DNA of 64,000 nt from assembly GCA_000827495.1 (NCBI GenBank), contig KN817632.1:1-64000 (forward strand). Direction: 5' to 3'. This DNA comes from Hypholoma sublateritium FD-334 SS-4. Lineage: Eukaryota; Basidiomycota; Agaricomycetes; Agaricales; Strophariaceae. Below the pieces are notes generated by a model. The model was not told the DNA's origin. It made no database searches and saw nothing but the letters and a program-made list of their open reading frames with translations. Shown here piece by piece: positions 1-9,984 of this stretch (its first letter is position 1; each line of letters opens with the position of its first letter). A program made the position numbers and the translations under genes.

Positions 1-184
1 GATTCTATTATCCACCTTCTTTGAACTGCTGACGAGGGCACGTCTCAGTCCCTCGTTATCTGCCTTCAACACATGTTTAATGCTCCGAAAAGCAAAAATC
101 CACGTGTAGTCTAAAAGCGACCCTATCACCAGTCGGACATCACTACAAGCTGGACTTGTAACTATATTAGATTCCTCGGACGCC

Positions 185-655
185 ATGAACGCATTGACAT
201 CTAGAAACCAACGTATTCGAATCGATGGGAATGTTTCTGCACATACTATCCAATCAATATCGCGTCTGCATGCTCAGGTGTCGCTAGCTACCCCTACAGG
301 CCCTACTACCTCACCATTTTCAATTGAAACAACGAAGGCTATCAGAGTTTTCACAAAGTTCCTCCTGGACCTACCCGAGTTCCTCCCACCGCATTCCGTA
401 CCTTCCCCTGTACCTTCCCCTGTACTCAGTCCTTCTGGTACTCTGGACACTTCCAAACAGGTCGCGGACCAACCCAGCGCATTGAGCCTATCTGCGCCTA
501 TACTGCCCCCATCTGCTCCGAACCCTTCCACCACGAACCCTTCCACCACGAACAAGGGTCCTTCCACCCCAGTCCCTTCCACAACAGATGCAGTACCTTC
601 TGCACCAATAGTCTCAAAGGGGTCTAAAGGAGGAAGAAGAAAGCCCCAGACTTGA
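185..655 (+). CDS. Possible Pro/Ser/Thr-rich hypothetical protein, doubtful
   Basis: This 156-codon open frame has a short ordinary N-terminus. It is followed by a low-complexity tail with PVPSP-type repeats, NPSTTN repeated twice, and a basic end (KGGRRK). No domain is recognisable. An antisense frame is open over the same stretch, so the open frame may be a by-product of composition. It could be the last exon of a gene starting left of the window. No splice sites or homology support a firm model. Confidence 0.2.
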   Translation: MNALTSRNQRIRIDGNVSAHTIQSISRLHAQVSLATPTGPTTSPFSIETTKAIRVFTKFLLDLPEFLPPHSVPSPVPSPVLSPSGTLDTSKQVADQPSALSLSAPILPPSAPNPSTTNPSTTNKGPSTPVPSTTDAVPSAPIVSKGSKGGRRKPQT

Positions 656-862
656 AAATTTGCAGCGCGATTTTCATGGCGTTCTTTAGGTGTTATGTAG
701 CACCTGGAATCAATATCAATGGTTGAGGAATTCGCGACTTGCATGCAACATGCCGCTTTTATTTATGTAAATTTCCATGTCTCTGATACATGTAACGCGG
801 CCTTCATGCATTTCCAATGTACTTTGTAAATGAATCTTTATGCAATGATAATAGAACGTCAC

Positions 863-918
863 TTTACGACTCAATTGGCAATGTTCTCTCTTTACGACTC
901 AATTGGCAATGTTCTCTT
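863..918. repeat. Two-copy 28-bp tandem repeat
   Basis: Two adjacent 28-bp units, 863-890 and 891-918, differ only at the last base. Each begins tttacgactcaattggcaat. They lie in AT-rich DNA with no gene. The rest of 656-1590 shows no convincing gene; the open frames there overlap in several phases and look compositional. Confidence 0.85.
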
Positions 919-1594
919 GAAATTATGAGTCGCTATCCTCTATTTACAGATGCCTATGTATGACTCCCCAAGAAAAAAAAATCACCTTGAACAAGAGGGG
1001 CCATAGGCCAGTGGGACGTCCGCAATGTCGGCGAACGTCGAGGATGCCGCGGGTTAATTTGGCGGCTCGGGAGGCGCAGGTAGCCGAGATCGCCGGTGAC
1101 GTCGTTTTAAGTGCGTAATGAAGTTGGCTAGGTGGTCAAGGGAGCCGGCGCATCGAAACGCGGTGGAGTGCCCGCAACGTTCGTAGGGAACATGATGGGT
1201 GGGGCCGTGCAGATGTCCACGTTGTGGCTGGCGGTGCAGACGGGGGCCGGGGCTAGCTTAGATGGCGGCGACGGCGGCGCGCCTAATCGAGGCGTCCGCT
1301 ACATCGAGATGGGCCGGACAGAGCGCCTGCGGGATTTTTGGTCCTTTGGAATGGGCTATGGCGGCGTGGGTGACGCCATTTGGCGGGTCGAGACGGGCGT
1401 GGAAGGCAGTATGGGCGCTCCCAGGGGCGGCTGCGCGTTTGAGATGCGAGGAAGTCATTTCAAGCGGAGCTTTAAACCAGGCACGTGCTCCGACGCGCTC
1501 GCACAACGCGCCCACGGCCTTCGTTTGTTTACGCTTGCCGCTTGCTCACTCACTCACCGCTCACCGCTCACTGCCTGCCTGTCTTTGCGGAGCC

Positions 1595-1648
1595 AGCAGC
1601 TGTGACGTGTTTTAGGACAGACTCGTCCTAAAACACGTCACAGCTGCT
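1595..1648. repeat. Perfect 24-bp inverted repeat (hairpin) with 6-nt loop
   Basis: The left arm at 1595-1618 begins agcagctgtgacgtg. The right arm at 1625-1648 is its exact reverse complement, and the loop is agactc. Pairing stops at both outer ends. It sits between GC-rich, low-coding segments and could be the fold-back end of a small element or an extruding cruciform. No flanking target duplication was found. Confidence 0.85.
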
Positions 1649-4078
1649 ATGTAACGCCCCCCGTCCGAGACGCCTCCTCCCGCGACCCTACAAGAGGCGG
1701 CCAATACTAAAGCACATCCACATTGGCTGCCCTCGATCCACCACCAATGCTGTGCCCACGCACCCACGCCCCCACCTCAACGACGCCAGATCGCCGCCGT
1801 AGCGCCTGCGCGAGCATCGCAGGCGCCGTTCTTCGACATCGTGCCGCCTTCACCGCCTTAACCCCAAAAAATGCGGTGACGGCGCTCGCTCGAGCACTGC
1901 GGGCGTCGTTCGCGCTCAGCTCACTCCCCAACCACCCATCATGCGGCCAAGGCACCTGCGCGAGTTTCGAAGCTCGCGCTGGCGCCGTTTCTCCTCGGAA
2001 GGGCTACACACACAGGTGCCCGGTACGCCCCTCGCCCCTTTATCACCCCCACTTGGCCGCTCTGACCCACCCCCAGGACACAACACCCCCGGCCCTCGAT
2101 TCTTCACCAGCGCTGCCTACCCATCCTTGGCCCCTTTCCGCATCACCCAGCCCCACCTGAACTACGCCAGGCACAAGCTCCAAGCAAGCCGCTTCGTCGA
2201 GATGCCGCCGAGCGCGGAGAACATGTTCGAGCGGCGCGCGGGCGACGGCGCGCAGTACCGCTCGGTCCCCACGACGTCGACGGCGGGCGTCACCTCCAAC
2301 TCGTCCCTGATCAACCGCCTCCCGTCGAGCCCAGGATACCAGGTCGAGGCGTTCACGATGCCGGACGAGCACGGGCGCGCCGTCGACACGCCGGAGGCGG
2401 TGTACTCGCCCCCGGCACGCATCACGTCCATGTACTCGGATGGTGCGCTCGCGTCCGTGCCTCGTCCCATCGCGCACTTCGTGACTGTCTATGCGGATCT
2501 GCTCCCAGCCGTGGAGGAGTTCGTTTTCATGGGCGGCGGCGTGGGGATGGGCAACCGCTCTGCCGCCGCCGAGTTCAATATCCTGTGTGACCGTAAGCTG
2601 CACCCCACATGCCTAACCCGCCGCATTTCTGACCCGTCGAATGTGCAGCACATGCGGCACAGATGGTCCTCAACGCACCGATCAAGACGACGATGATGCC
2701 GATCAACGTCACGCATACTGCAATTGTAACCGAGGCCATCCACAGAGAGCTGCTCTCCCCCGGCAGCTCTCTGGATCTTACGGCGGCCGCAGACTTCCCC
2801 AAGGCCTCCTCGAATCTACGCCACACGCTTTCCACCCTGATCTCGTACTTCGCGAATTCGTATAAATCGACTTTCGGTTTCAACGATGGGCCCCGTATTG
2901 GGTCAACGGGAAACCACTTGGAGTCGGGGCGCGCTCGTCGGAGCCGGCGACTCACCATCAAGCCGCTGTCCCGCGCCTTCCCAGCGCGATGGCCCCGCCA
3001 CGGGGGCGCTCTCTTGCACAGGCTCCTTGCGCTTCTTCTCGTACTTGGGCTTGGGCTTGCCCACGCCGGCCTGCCATGGGCGACGGCCGGCTTACTCCAC
3101 GAAAGCCCACCACCGGAGGATGGCAGCCTCCGTGAGCTTTTATGCTCGCGCAGGCGCCATTCCTAGCTTCCCAGCCATTCCGACGTCCAAGAACGTCGCG
3201 ACGGCGCTGGCATCGACATCTCAGCCTCCGCAGGCGCCGTTCCTCGCCTCTCCGCCTTTTCGGCATTCGAAAACGCCACCGCGGCGCCTGCGGGAGATTC
3301 GACGCTCCCGTGGCCGCCGTTCTCTGCCACCATGCCCTTCCAAGACCCAATGCTGATGCACGGGCGCTGTTATTTGTCCAACACGGACCCACACCAACTG
3401 CCACAAAGCCGGCACGAGCATAGCAGCTCGCGCGGGCTGCGTCTCTGTCCCTCAGGACTTACCCACCTCAACAGAGCACACCCAGCGCGTGCGCGGACTC
3501 CGCCGCGAGGTCTGCGCGACCTACGGTTCTACCTAGGCTGTACGCGACGCTGCCGACGCCGATCCGCGCCTGACAGACCCACCGCGAACCTTGGGTAGGC
3601 CAAGATCCTCGTGCCGGCCCATCGAAGCCGCCATGGCCATCGACGCTCGCGCGGGCGCCGTTTTCGCTGCCGTCCCCCTCCCGAAGGCCGCCGCAAGCTG
3701 ATCCCCTTGCATTTGCGCAGGAGTATGTCCAAGCCCCCTCTCCACCTCGGTCCACCCCTCCTCAATCCATCGACAACGCCACAGCCCTCAATGATCGCTC
3801 GGGCGCTCAGCTCCAGTTTTGATATTTCTATGATTAGTCAACCCGGTGTCGGTTTCAACTCCGTCTACTTTGTCGTCGACCCCTTCCGTGCTGCCACAAG
3901 CTTGGCTGGCCATTGTTCCACACAAGTTCTCGATCTCGTAACTCCGCGGGCGCCATTTCTTGTGGACGATGCCAAAATCCATCTGGCCCAGGAGCTATCA
4001 TATGTATCATATGTATTGATGTCGTATATCTAGGAATTTATACTTACAGATACATCTAAAGTGCATAGTAAAGAAGCC
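1649..4078. other. GC-rich repeat-laden region with dispersed ~20-bp motif
   Basis: Many overlapping open frames on both strands are compositional. A degenerate motif close to gctcgcgcgggcgccgtttc recurs near 1801-1830, 1957-1990, 3140-3165, 3225-3245, 3275-3325, 3640-3665 and 3945-3962. Apart from the nucleoside hydrolase fragment at 2460-2905, I see no gene here. Confidence 0.5.
2460..2905 (+). pseudogene. Inosine-uridine nucleoside hydrolase fragment (relic)
   Basis: Translation gives PAVEEFVFMGGGVGMGNRS, AEFNILCDP, and after a 56-nt intron (2593-2648, gtaagc...gtgcag) AAQMVLNAP, MMPINVTHTAIVTE, then LRHTLSTL and FGFNDGP. These match the middle of the nucleoside hydrolase family, which hydrolyses nucleosides to base and ribose: the FVFMGG strand, the N-x-AEFNI-x-CDP segment, and the M-P-x-NVTHT segment carrying Ca2+/substrate-binding residues. 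The N-terminal Asp cluster (DxDxGxDD) is absent, since the upstream sequence is unrelated. The expected PPLHD stretch after FNDGP is also missing. It is therefore an internal fragment of roughly 130 residues in GC-rich repeat DNA. The splice site is still intact, so decay was probably by truncation. Confidence 0.75.
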
Positions 4079-4203
4079 CTACAATCTTTGCTGAAGTTCG
4101 CCAAGCAAATTCTGCAGCACACCAGTGAGCTTCCGCCTATCTTCTCTTGCCTCTGCCCCCATCTTGTCAAGGCTATCTGCAATGCGACTAACTTTCTCTT
4201 CTA

Positions 4204-4208
4204 GTGAG
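4204..4208. repeat. Target-site duplication, left copy (gtgag)
   Basis: The five bases gtgag directly precede the left LTR and are repeated at 9985-9989 directly after the right LTR. Collapsing them to one copy restores the host reading frame K-E-S-S-L-E-E-K. Confidence 0.9.
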
Positions 4209-4575
4209 TATAGGAACAGGTAATACTCAGTCAGTCTGTTAGAATGAACTGTATTCGTTGTATGTACCTATAGGAACAGGTAATACTACGTAGAGTTAGA
4301 ATATGTACGTTTGAGATATGTAAAAGTGATTCTCACCTCAGTCAGTCTGTTAGAATGAACTGAGGGGAGTATATCGACGTCTGAAAGAATATATACGAGA
4401 CTCTGTGTCTACGACGGTTACTCGGGGTAAACTACGTGTGACAAAAGAACTGAAAGAATAAAAGATCGGACTGCGGTGTCCATATGGTGCGCGCGCTATT
4501 GCTCGCGCACCTTGTATTCGTAATCGCAACGTAAAGGCGCTTATTAAATATAGCGCGAAGTTTGTCAGTCCAACA
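4209..4575 (-). repeat. Copia 3' LTR (left)
   Basis: This copy is identical to 9617-9984 except for one missing g. Read on the minus strand it starts TGTTGGACTG and ends CCTATA. It contains internal duplications: taggaacaggtaatac occurs twice, and tcagtcagtctgttagaatg occurs twice. A TATATTTAATA stretch on the minus strand is a candidate TATA box. Confidence 0.95.
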
Positions 4576-4584
4576 CTTCCCCTC
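4576..4584 (-). promoter_or_regulatory. Copia polypurine tract
   Basis: The minus strand reads GAGGGGAAG directly before the 3' LTR, which is the expected place for plus-strand priming. It overlaps the Gag-Pol stop codon by two bases. Confidence 0.75.
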
Positions 4585-7500
4585 AAACTGAGCTCAGTCC
4601 GAGTGCGGTGGCGAAGTGTTTCGATTTGAGGCTGGGTAAAGCCTTAGTGAGAGTGTCGGCTGTCATGCTGTCTGTCGGGCAGTAGATCAGTTTGATGGCG
4701 CCGGCCTCGATGATGTAGCGAATGAAATGGTATCGAATGTCGATGTGCTTGGTGCGGGCATGGTAGTGACCGTCGCTTGCAAGTGCAATGGCTGATTTCG
4801 AATCGGAAAACAACGTGGTGGGCTCGTCGAGGGGNGTGAANAGTTCGCCCATGAGACGGCGAAGCCAAATTGCTTCCTTTGCGGCGTGAGTTTGAGCGAC
4901 GTATTCCGCCTCAGTAGTCGAGAGCGTAACAAGCTCCTGCTTCTTAGAGGACCAAGAAATAGCGCCTCCGTCAATGAGGAAGACGTACCCCGAAATTGCG
5001 CGCCTATGCTCCTGCGACGCTCCATCCGCATCCACGTAGCCCTCTAAACCTCGCTGTTCACCTCCGTAACTGAGCTCGAGCTTCTGCGTTCCCTTCAGAT
5101 AGCGAAAGATCAGTTTTACGGCCTCCCAGTGCTCCCAGCCCGGGTTCTCGCAGAANCGCGCGACGGTAGAAACGGCAAAGACAATATCTACTCGAGTNCC
5201 AGTTGCAGCGTAGTTCAAGGAGCCGACTGCTTCGCGGTACGGCACCTGCTTCATCTTCATGATGTCAGCGAGTTTGGTGGGGCATTGCGATTCAGAGAGT
5301 GTCGCGTGGGGATTCATGGGTACAGAGGACGGTTTGAGGTCGTTAAAATTGAAGCGGGTGATGATAGAGTCTATGTATGCGTGTTGNGACAGGGAAATGG
5401 TGCGTTCCTTGCGATTTCGGGTGACCTTAATGCCTAGCAACCATTCGACGGGGCCAAGATCGGTGAGCTTGTATTTTTTGTTCATCTCGACCTTGAATTC
5501 AGCGATGAGCTTCGCTGAGGTACCTGTGATAAGGCAGTCGTCGACGTGGANCGCTANAATCAGCGTGTCCTTGCCTGTCTTCTTCACGAAGACGCCGTGA
5601 TCCGCCTCAGTGCGNACAAAATCCATCTCGCGTAGTGCTTTATGGAGTGCGTCGTACCAATTNTTCGCNCCTTGCTTCAGGCCGTAGAGCGTCTTTCGAA
5701 GGCGCCAAACGTGGGTGCGTCGGTCGTGGGTCGCGTAGCTGGGCGGCTGCTCAAGAAAAGTTTCTTCGTGATCCCCGAGCTTGCTATTCAAGTAGGCAGT
5801 GTCGAAGTCGAAGATATCGGCCGTCCAATCGTTGCGAGCGGCCATGGCGAGAAGTAGACGGAATGAGGCTATCTTGGCGACAGGTGAGTACGTTTCATAG
5901 TAATCAATGCCNTAGATTTGAGTAAAACCTTTCGCGACCAAGCGCGCCTTGTATTTGTCGATCTCGCCTGCGGAATTCTTCTTGATTCGCAGTACCCAGC
6001 GGCATTTCACGACGTTGGTCTTGATGGGGCGCTCAACAACTTCGTACGTGTTGTTAACTTTGAGCGAGGCGAGCTCCTTCTTGATCGCCTCTTCCCATTT
6101 TGGCCAGTCCGTGCGCTTCCGTGCTTCCTCGAACGTGGGTGTTAAACCCTCTGCCCCATCCATCACCGCCGCCATCGCGTACTCTCCCACTTCCACCATC
6201 TCCCATGCATCCTCGTCCGCCATGCCTCCCGTCTCCGACCCCTCCTGTATCCCGGCTGGTAGCAACGGATCTGAAGGGCGCGCGCTTGTGTGACCAACGC
6301 CGTCACGCAGCCTGCGGACGTAATCGGACTCTTTGCGTATGCGCGATCCTCGCCTGGGTTCAACCGGCTCAGGATTTTCGAACCGATTGTCGAGGTGGTC
6401 AGTGGGATTTGGGGTATCGACGTCCTCGTCAGGGACGTCTTCAACGGTGGTGCGTCTCGATTTGGGTGATGAATTTCCCATTTCGGGTGTGATAGCGCCG
6501 GGTTCAGGGTCGTTTACGGCAGGGACATCTGACTTCCCCTCGAGCGGTGCGGCCTCGACGATGATCTCTTCGTCGAAGTTGAATTTCACGCTGCGCTCGA
6601 CCGTNATGGACCGTTTNTCCGGCCAATAAATGCGGTGCGCGTTGCTCTCCTCGTCGAAACCCATCCAGTGGCCAACTTTAGATCGCGCNGATAACTTGTT
6701 GCCACTCGTGTCGTGAACGCGGACGCGGCAGCCCCAGGGATGTAGATTGGCGAGATCGGGCTTCTTGCCATGGAGAATCTCNTATGGCGTAGTGTTCTCG
6801 AGTGTGCGNGTCCACGTACAATTCTTGAGATACACTGCGTGNCGTGCTGCCTCAGCCCATAGAAAATTNGGCAGTGCGCTCGAGTGGAGCATGGCGCGGA
6901 CTTTGGCGAGGATGGTGCGGTTTAGACGCTCCGCGACACCATTATACTCTGGCGTATCATGCACGGTAAGCTTTCGAATTGTTCCTGCGAGCTTTAAATG
7001 ACTCGTGAACTCAGCGCTTAAATATTCGCCCCCGCGATCCGTGTGTAAGCATTTCAGCTTAATCCCCAGCTGCGTGAAGTACCACGCCTCGTATTCAAGG
7101 TATGCGTCGAAAGCCTGGTCCTTTGANGAAAGGAAATACAGGTGCGTGAAGCGGCTGTGATCGTCNGTGAAGCTGATGTAGTATTTCTTCCGGTTNATGC
7201 TCTCCACAGGTGCCGGTCCCCAGAGGTCGGAATGAGTTTCGTCCCCTACGGCACCCGTGCGCTCGCCCTCTCGCTCCTTGCGTATTGCTTTGCGCTGACC
7301 CTTTGCCCATTCNCAAGACTCGCAGACAGACGGTTTACTGTCCATGTCGAGCTCAATGCCGGTAACCAGGCCTTTGGTCACAAGGCGCTTGGCTCTGTCG
7401 TGCGAAACGTGGCCGAGACGACGATGTAACTCATCGATTGTCAATAGAACCTTCGATTTTCCTGCAAAATCGTTGGAACTTGGGCGCTTGACGTATACAC

Positions 7501-9535
7501 GGTACAGTCCTCCCTTAACGGGAATTCTGCCGATGCACTGACGATCCTTGTTGTAAATTCGGCACGTAGGTCCAGAAAATAGAACAGATGCGCCTGACTC
7601 GACGATGCGGCTGATGGACACGAGGGTGACGGACATAGCTGGCGCAAAAAGGACATCCTTTAGAAGGACGCGTGAGACGCCATCACTTCCATTCGGTAGG
7701 TTGATATACATGTCTCCACGGCCGGTTGCGCTGAAAGATCTATTGTCGGCAGCAGATATGGGTCTAGGTTCTGTCTCGACAAAATTGACAAGACGGTGTC
7801 GTGCGCCAGACATATGCCGGGTAGCTCCCGAGTCATAGAGGTCGATATCCGCNTCCGCGGAAGGCGTCGTTAATTCCTCGACAGTATACGTAGTCACGTA
7901 CGCAACGTCGTCTACAGGAATAACTGGGCTTTCGCCTATGAAGGCCTCGTCGTACGGATCAAATAAATCCGCAAGTAGGTCCTCCAACATGTCGTCCGAT
8001 TCGTAGTCTGAATCAGATTTGTCGTGGCTGGTTTCAAGGGTAGATGAGCCAGCGTTGCCCTCGTCGTCGGGATCTCTGTCCCGCGGTAGGCGGTTAGGCG
8101 CCGGGATGTCAAACACCGGCCCGGGGGTCTTGCGCTTAGNAGGCGCTTCATCATCGTCCGAATCGTCGTCGTCGTTGTCAGATTCTTCATCAGATGACCA
8201 TTCGCCNGGCATGAGGTCAGGCATGTCGGCGTATTCGTCNTCGGGATCCTCGTTTTCGGTNGTGGAGGGTTCCCGATTTTCTGCGAACAAAGTGGCGGCG
8301 TGGGCGCGGAAGCGTTGGAGGTGGATGGGATCAGTCCAATCAAATGAGCGTCGCGGCGCATAGGTGTTTTCAAACATGGGGGGGAAATCGTCGAAATCGG
8401 ATAGATTAGACTCGGATACATCTGACTCGGAGGATATTTCAAGGTTGGAGAAATCACTAGCGGCGTCGTCACTGTCGCTAATAATCATAGTCATCCATGC
8501 CTCATCAGGAGAGTCGTCCGCTGTATTTGCAGACTCCTTTTCCTTCCCCTTGTCATTGGACTTGTTGTCTTTGGCCTTCGGATCCTCCTTGGCCTTCGCT
8601 TTCCCTTTCTTGTCCCCAGTTTTGCCGCGCTTTGGACGTTGACCTTCTTTGCCACCACCTTTAGCCCAACAATCCGATTTGTAGTGACCACGCTTCTTGC
8701 AATTGAAGCACTCGATTTCCGATCNCGAGCTGGAGCCTCCTTTTGAACCTTTCTCTGATTCGTTGGAGTAGAAAGCGACGTTCTCGCCATCTTTCTTGCC
8801 TGTCTTTCCGCGGAGAAGACGGCGCTCGTACTCGTCGGTCACACTTTGGATAAGGGTGTCNGGAGATGGCGATGGGGAAATAAATGAACTATCCCCCGTC
8901 GCAAGGGAAATAGCCAAGTGAGTACTGACAGTGGTGCGAAAGGTGGCATCAATAATGGACACAAANGAATCATAGGACGACGGAAGTGAACCCATAATTA
9001 TTGCATAGAATTCAGTGTCGTCGGGCAAGTATCCCATNGAGGAAAGCTCCTCTCGCATCAGTCGCAGCTTGGCAAAATGTGCACGTATGTCGCCCTTTTC
9101 GCCGCAGCGTTCTTCCTGTAAACGGCGCCTGAGGTCGACCGAGACCATGCGCGATTTCACCTGGAAGGTGTCCTCCAATGCGCTCCAAATTTCAGCCGCC
9201 GTTGGGAGCAAACGGAGCTTCAAAAATAGAGCGTCTGAAATCGTACCAGCTAACTGTTGCTTTACGATTGCTTCATCTTGTTTCCATGTCTTTAAATTCT
9301 TGTTGTATTCATCGATCTTGAGTTGTAGCTCAGCGGACGGTGGTGTTGGGATCGCACCATCGGTTGGGGGAGGATTGGGATTTACAGGTTTGATAGATGT
9401 CCCATCCAGATGATCACCAAGCCCTCGAGCNTCGATAGAAATAATGAGGCGGTCTTTGTAGACTACCCAGTTGGATCCCGTAGCGTCCAGCTTCGGAATC
9501 CGCAAGAATTCATCACCAAGCTTTGTGGTAGACAT
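4583..9535 (-). CDS. Copia Gag-Pol polyprotein
   Basis: The frame has 1650 codons with no stop. Approximate residue positions: Gag (UBN2-like) at 1-250; zinc knuckle C-x2-C-x4-H-x4-C (CFNCKKRGHYKSDC) at 274-288; a long Asp/Glu/Ser-rich linker; aspartic protease DSGA near 565; integrase zinc domain HRRLGH near 703, followed by CES-x, where the second Cys of the pair is hidden by an N; and the integrase core with DLWGP and HTDRGGEY. Reverse transcriptase follows, with KARLVAKGF, FDFDTAYLN and the catalytic HVDD near 1328 (usually YVDD). RNase H carries LSTTEAEY near 1538. The start ATG (MSTTKL) lies 82 bp inside the 5' LTR. The intact frame and near-identical LTRs suggest an autonomous or recently autonomous copy. 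The N residues prevent a definite statement. Confidence 0.95.
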   Translation of the reverse strand: MSTTKLGDEFLRIPKLDATGSNWVVYKDRLIISIXARGLGDHLDGTSIKPVNPNPPPTDGAIPTPPSAELQLKIDEYNKNLKTWKQDEAIVKQQLAGTISDALFLKLRLLPTAAEIWSALEDTFQVKSRMVSVDLRRRLQEERCGEKGDIRAHFAKLRLMREELSXMGYLPDDTEFYAIIMGSLPSSYDXFVSIIDATFRTTVSTHLAISLATGDSSFISPSPSXDTLIQSVTDEYERRLLRGKTGKKDGENVAFYSNESEKGSKGGSSSXSEIECFNCKKRGHYKSDCWAKGGGKEGQRPKRGKTGDKKGKAKAKEDPKAKDNKSNDKGKEKESANTADDSPDEAWMTMIISDSDDAASDFSNLEISSESDVSESNLSDFDDFPPMFENTYAPRRSFDWTDPIHLQRFRAHAATLFAENREPSXTENEDPXDEYADMPDLMXGEWSSDEESDNDDDDSDDDEAPXKRKTPGPVFDIPAPNRLPRDRDPDDEGNAGSSTLETSHDKSDSDYESDDMLEDLLADLFDPYDEAFIGESPVIPVDDVAYVTTYTVEELTTPSAXADIDLYDSGATRHMSGARHRLVNFVETEPRPISAADNRSFSATGRGDMYINLPNGSDGVSRVLLKDVLFAPAMSVTLVSISRIVESGASVLFSGPTCRIYNKDRQCIGRIPVKGGLYRVYVKRPSSNDFAGKSKVLLTIDELHRRLGHVSHDRAKRLVTKGLVTGIELDMDSKPSVCESXEWAKGQRKAIRKEREGERTGAVGDETHSDLWGPAPVESXNRKKYYISFXDDHSRFTHLYFLXSKDQAFDAYLEYEAWYFTQLGIKLKCLHTDRGGEYLSAEFTSHLKLAGTIRKLTVHDTPEYNGVAERLNRTILAKVRAMLHSSALXNFLWAEAAXHAVYLKNCTWXRTLENTTPXEILHGKKPDLANLHPWGCRVRVHDTSGNKLXARSKVGHWMGFDEESNAHRIYWPXKRSXTVERSVKFNFDEEIIVEAAPLEGKSDVPAVNDPEPGAITPEMGNSSPKSRRTTVEDVPDEDVDTPNPTDHLDNRFENPEPVEPRRGSRIRKESDYVRRLRDGVGHTSARPSDPLLPAGIQEGSETGGMADEDAWEMVEVGEYAMAAVMDGAEGLTPTFEEARKRTDWPKWEEAIKKELASLKVNNTYEVVERPIKTNVVKCRWVLRIKKNSAGEIDKYKARLVAKGFTQIXGIDYYETYSPVAKIASFRLLLAMAARNDWTADIFDFDTAYLNSKLGDHEETFLEQPPSYATHDRRTHVWRLRKTLYGLKQXAXNWYDALHKALREMDFXRTEADHGVFVKKTGKDTLIXAXHVDDCLITGTSAKLIAEFKVEMNKKYKLTDLGPVEWLLGIKVTRNRKERTISLXQHAYIDSIITRFNFNDLKPSSVPMNPHATLSESQCPTKLADIMKMKQVPYREAVGSLNYAATXTRVDIVFAVSTVAXFCENPGWEHWEAVKLIFRYLKGTQKLELSYGGEQRGLEGYVDADGASQEHRRAISGYVFLIDGGAISWSSKKQELVTLSTTEAEYVAQTHAAKEAIWLRRLMGEXFXPLDEPTTLFSDSKSAIALASDGHYHARTKHIDIRYHFIRYIIEAGAIKLIYCPTDSMTADTLTKALPSLKSKHFATALGLSSV

Positions 9536-9604
9536 AGAGTGAATAGAGAAATTGTTTAGGAGGTTCGAATTGAGTTATATTCGTGGTTTTAGAGACTGAG
9601 GTCG

Positions 9605-9615
9605 GGGCCCATAAC
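9605..9615 (-). promoter_or_regulatory. Copia primer-binding site, half-tRNA(iMet) type
   Basis: One base inside the 5' LTR the minus strand reads GTTATGGGCCC. This is complementary to GGGCCCATAAC in the anticodon arm of initiator tRNA-Met. Copia-type elements are known to prime from the 5' half of tRNA-iMet cleaved in the anticodon loop, so this site fits that mode rather than priming from an intact 3' CCA end. Confidence 0.7.
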
Positions 9616-9616
9616 C

Positions 9617-9984
9617 TATAGGAACAGGTAATACTCAGTCAGTCTGTTAGAATGAACTGTATTCGTTGTATGTACCTATAGGAACAGGTAATACTACGTA
9701 GAGTTAGAATATGTACGTTTGAGATATGTAAAAGTGATTCTCACCTCAGTCAGTCTGTTAGAATGAACTGAGGGGAGTATATCGACGTCTGAAAGAATAT
9801 ATACGAGACTCTGTGTCTACGACGGTTACTCGGGGTAAACTACGTGTGACAAAAGAACTGAAAGAATAAAAGATCGGACTGCGGTGTCCATATGGTGCGC
9901 GCGCTATTGCTCGCGCACCTTGTATTCGTAATCGCAACGTAAAGGCGCTTATTAAATATAGGCGCGAAGTTTGTCAGTCCAACA
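9617..9984 (-). repeat. Copia 5' LTR (right)
   Basis: This is the upstream LTR in the element's orientation. It is 368 bp, one base longer than its partner, and is followed by the right target duplication gtgag at 9985-9989. Confidence 0.95.

Larger units (their letters stand above)
4209..9984 (-). mobile_element. Ty1/Copia LTR retrotransposon, full length, recent insertion
   Basis: The element has two LTRs (4209-4575 and 9617-9984), one uninterrupted Gag-Pol frame on the minus strand, a primer-binding site next to the 5' LTR, a polypurine tract next to the 3' LTR, and a 5-bp target duplication GTGAG at 4204-4208 and 9985-9989. The order Gag, protease, integrase, RT, RNase H is that of Ty1/Copia, not Ty3/Gypsy. 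The LTRs differ by one inserted base near 9962, which implies a very young insertion. About forty isolated N bases lie only inside the coding part (4834-9431). Confidence 0.97.

Noticed and set aside
1132..2160. Long overlapping open frames on both strands
   Set aside because: They result from high GC and repeats; no start context, splice logic or domain supports them.
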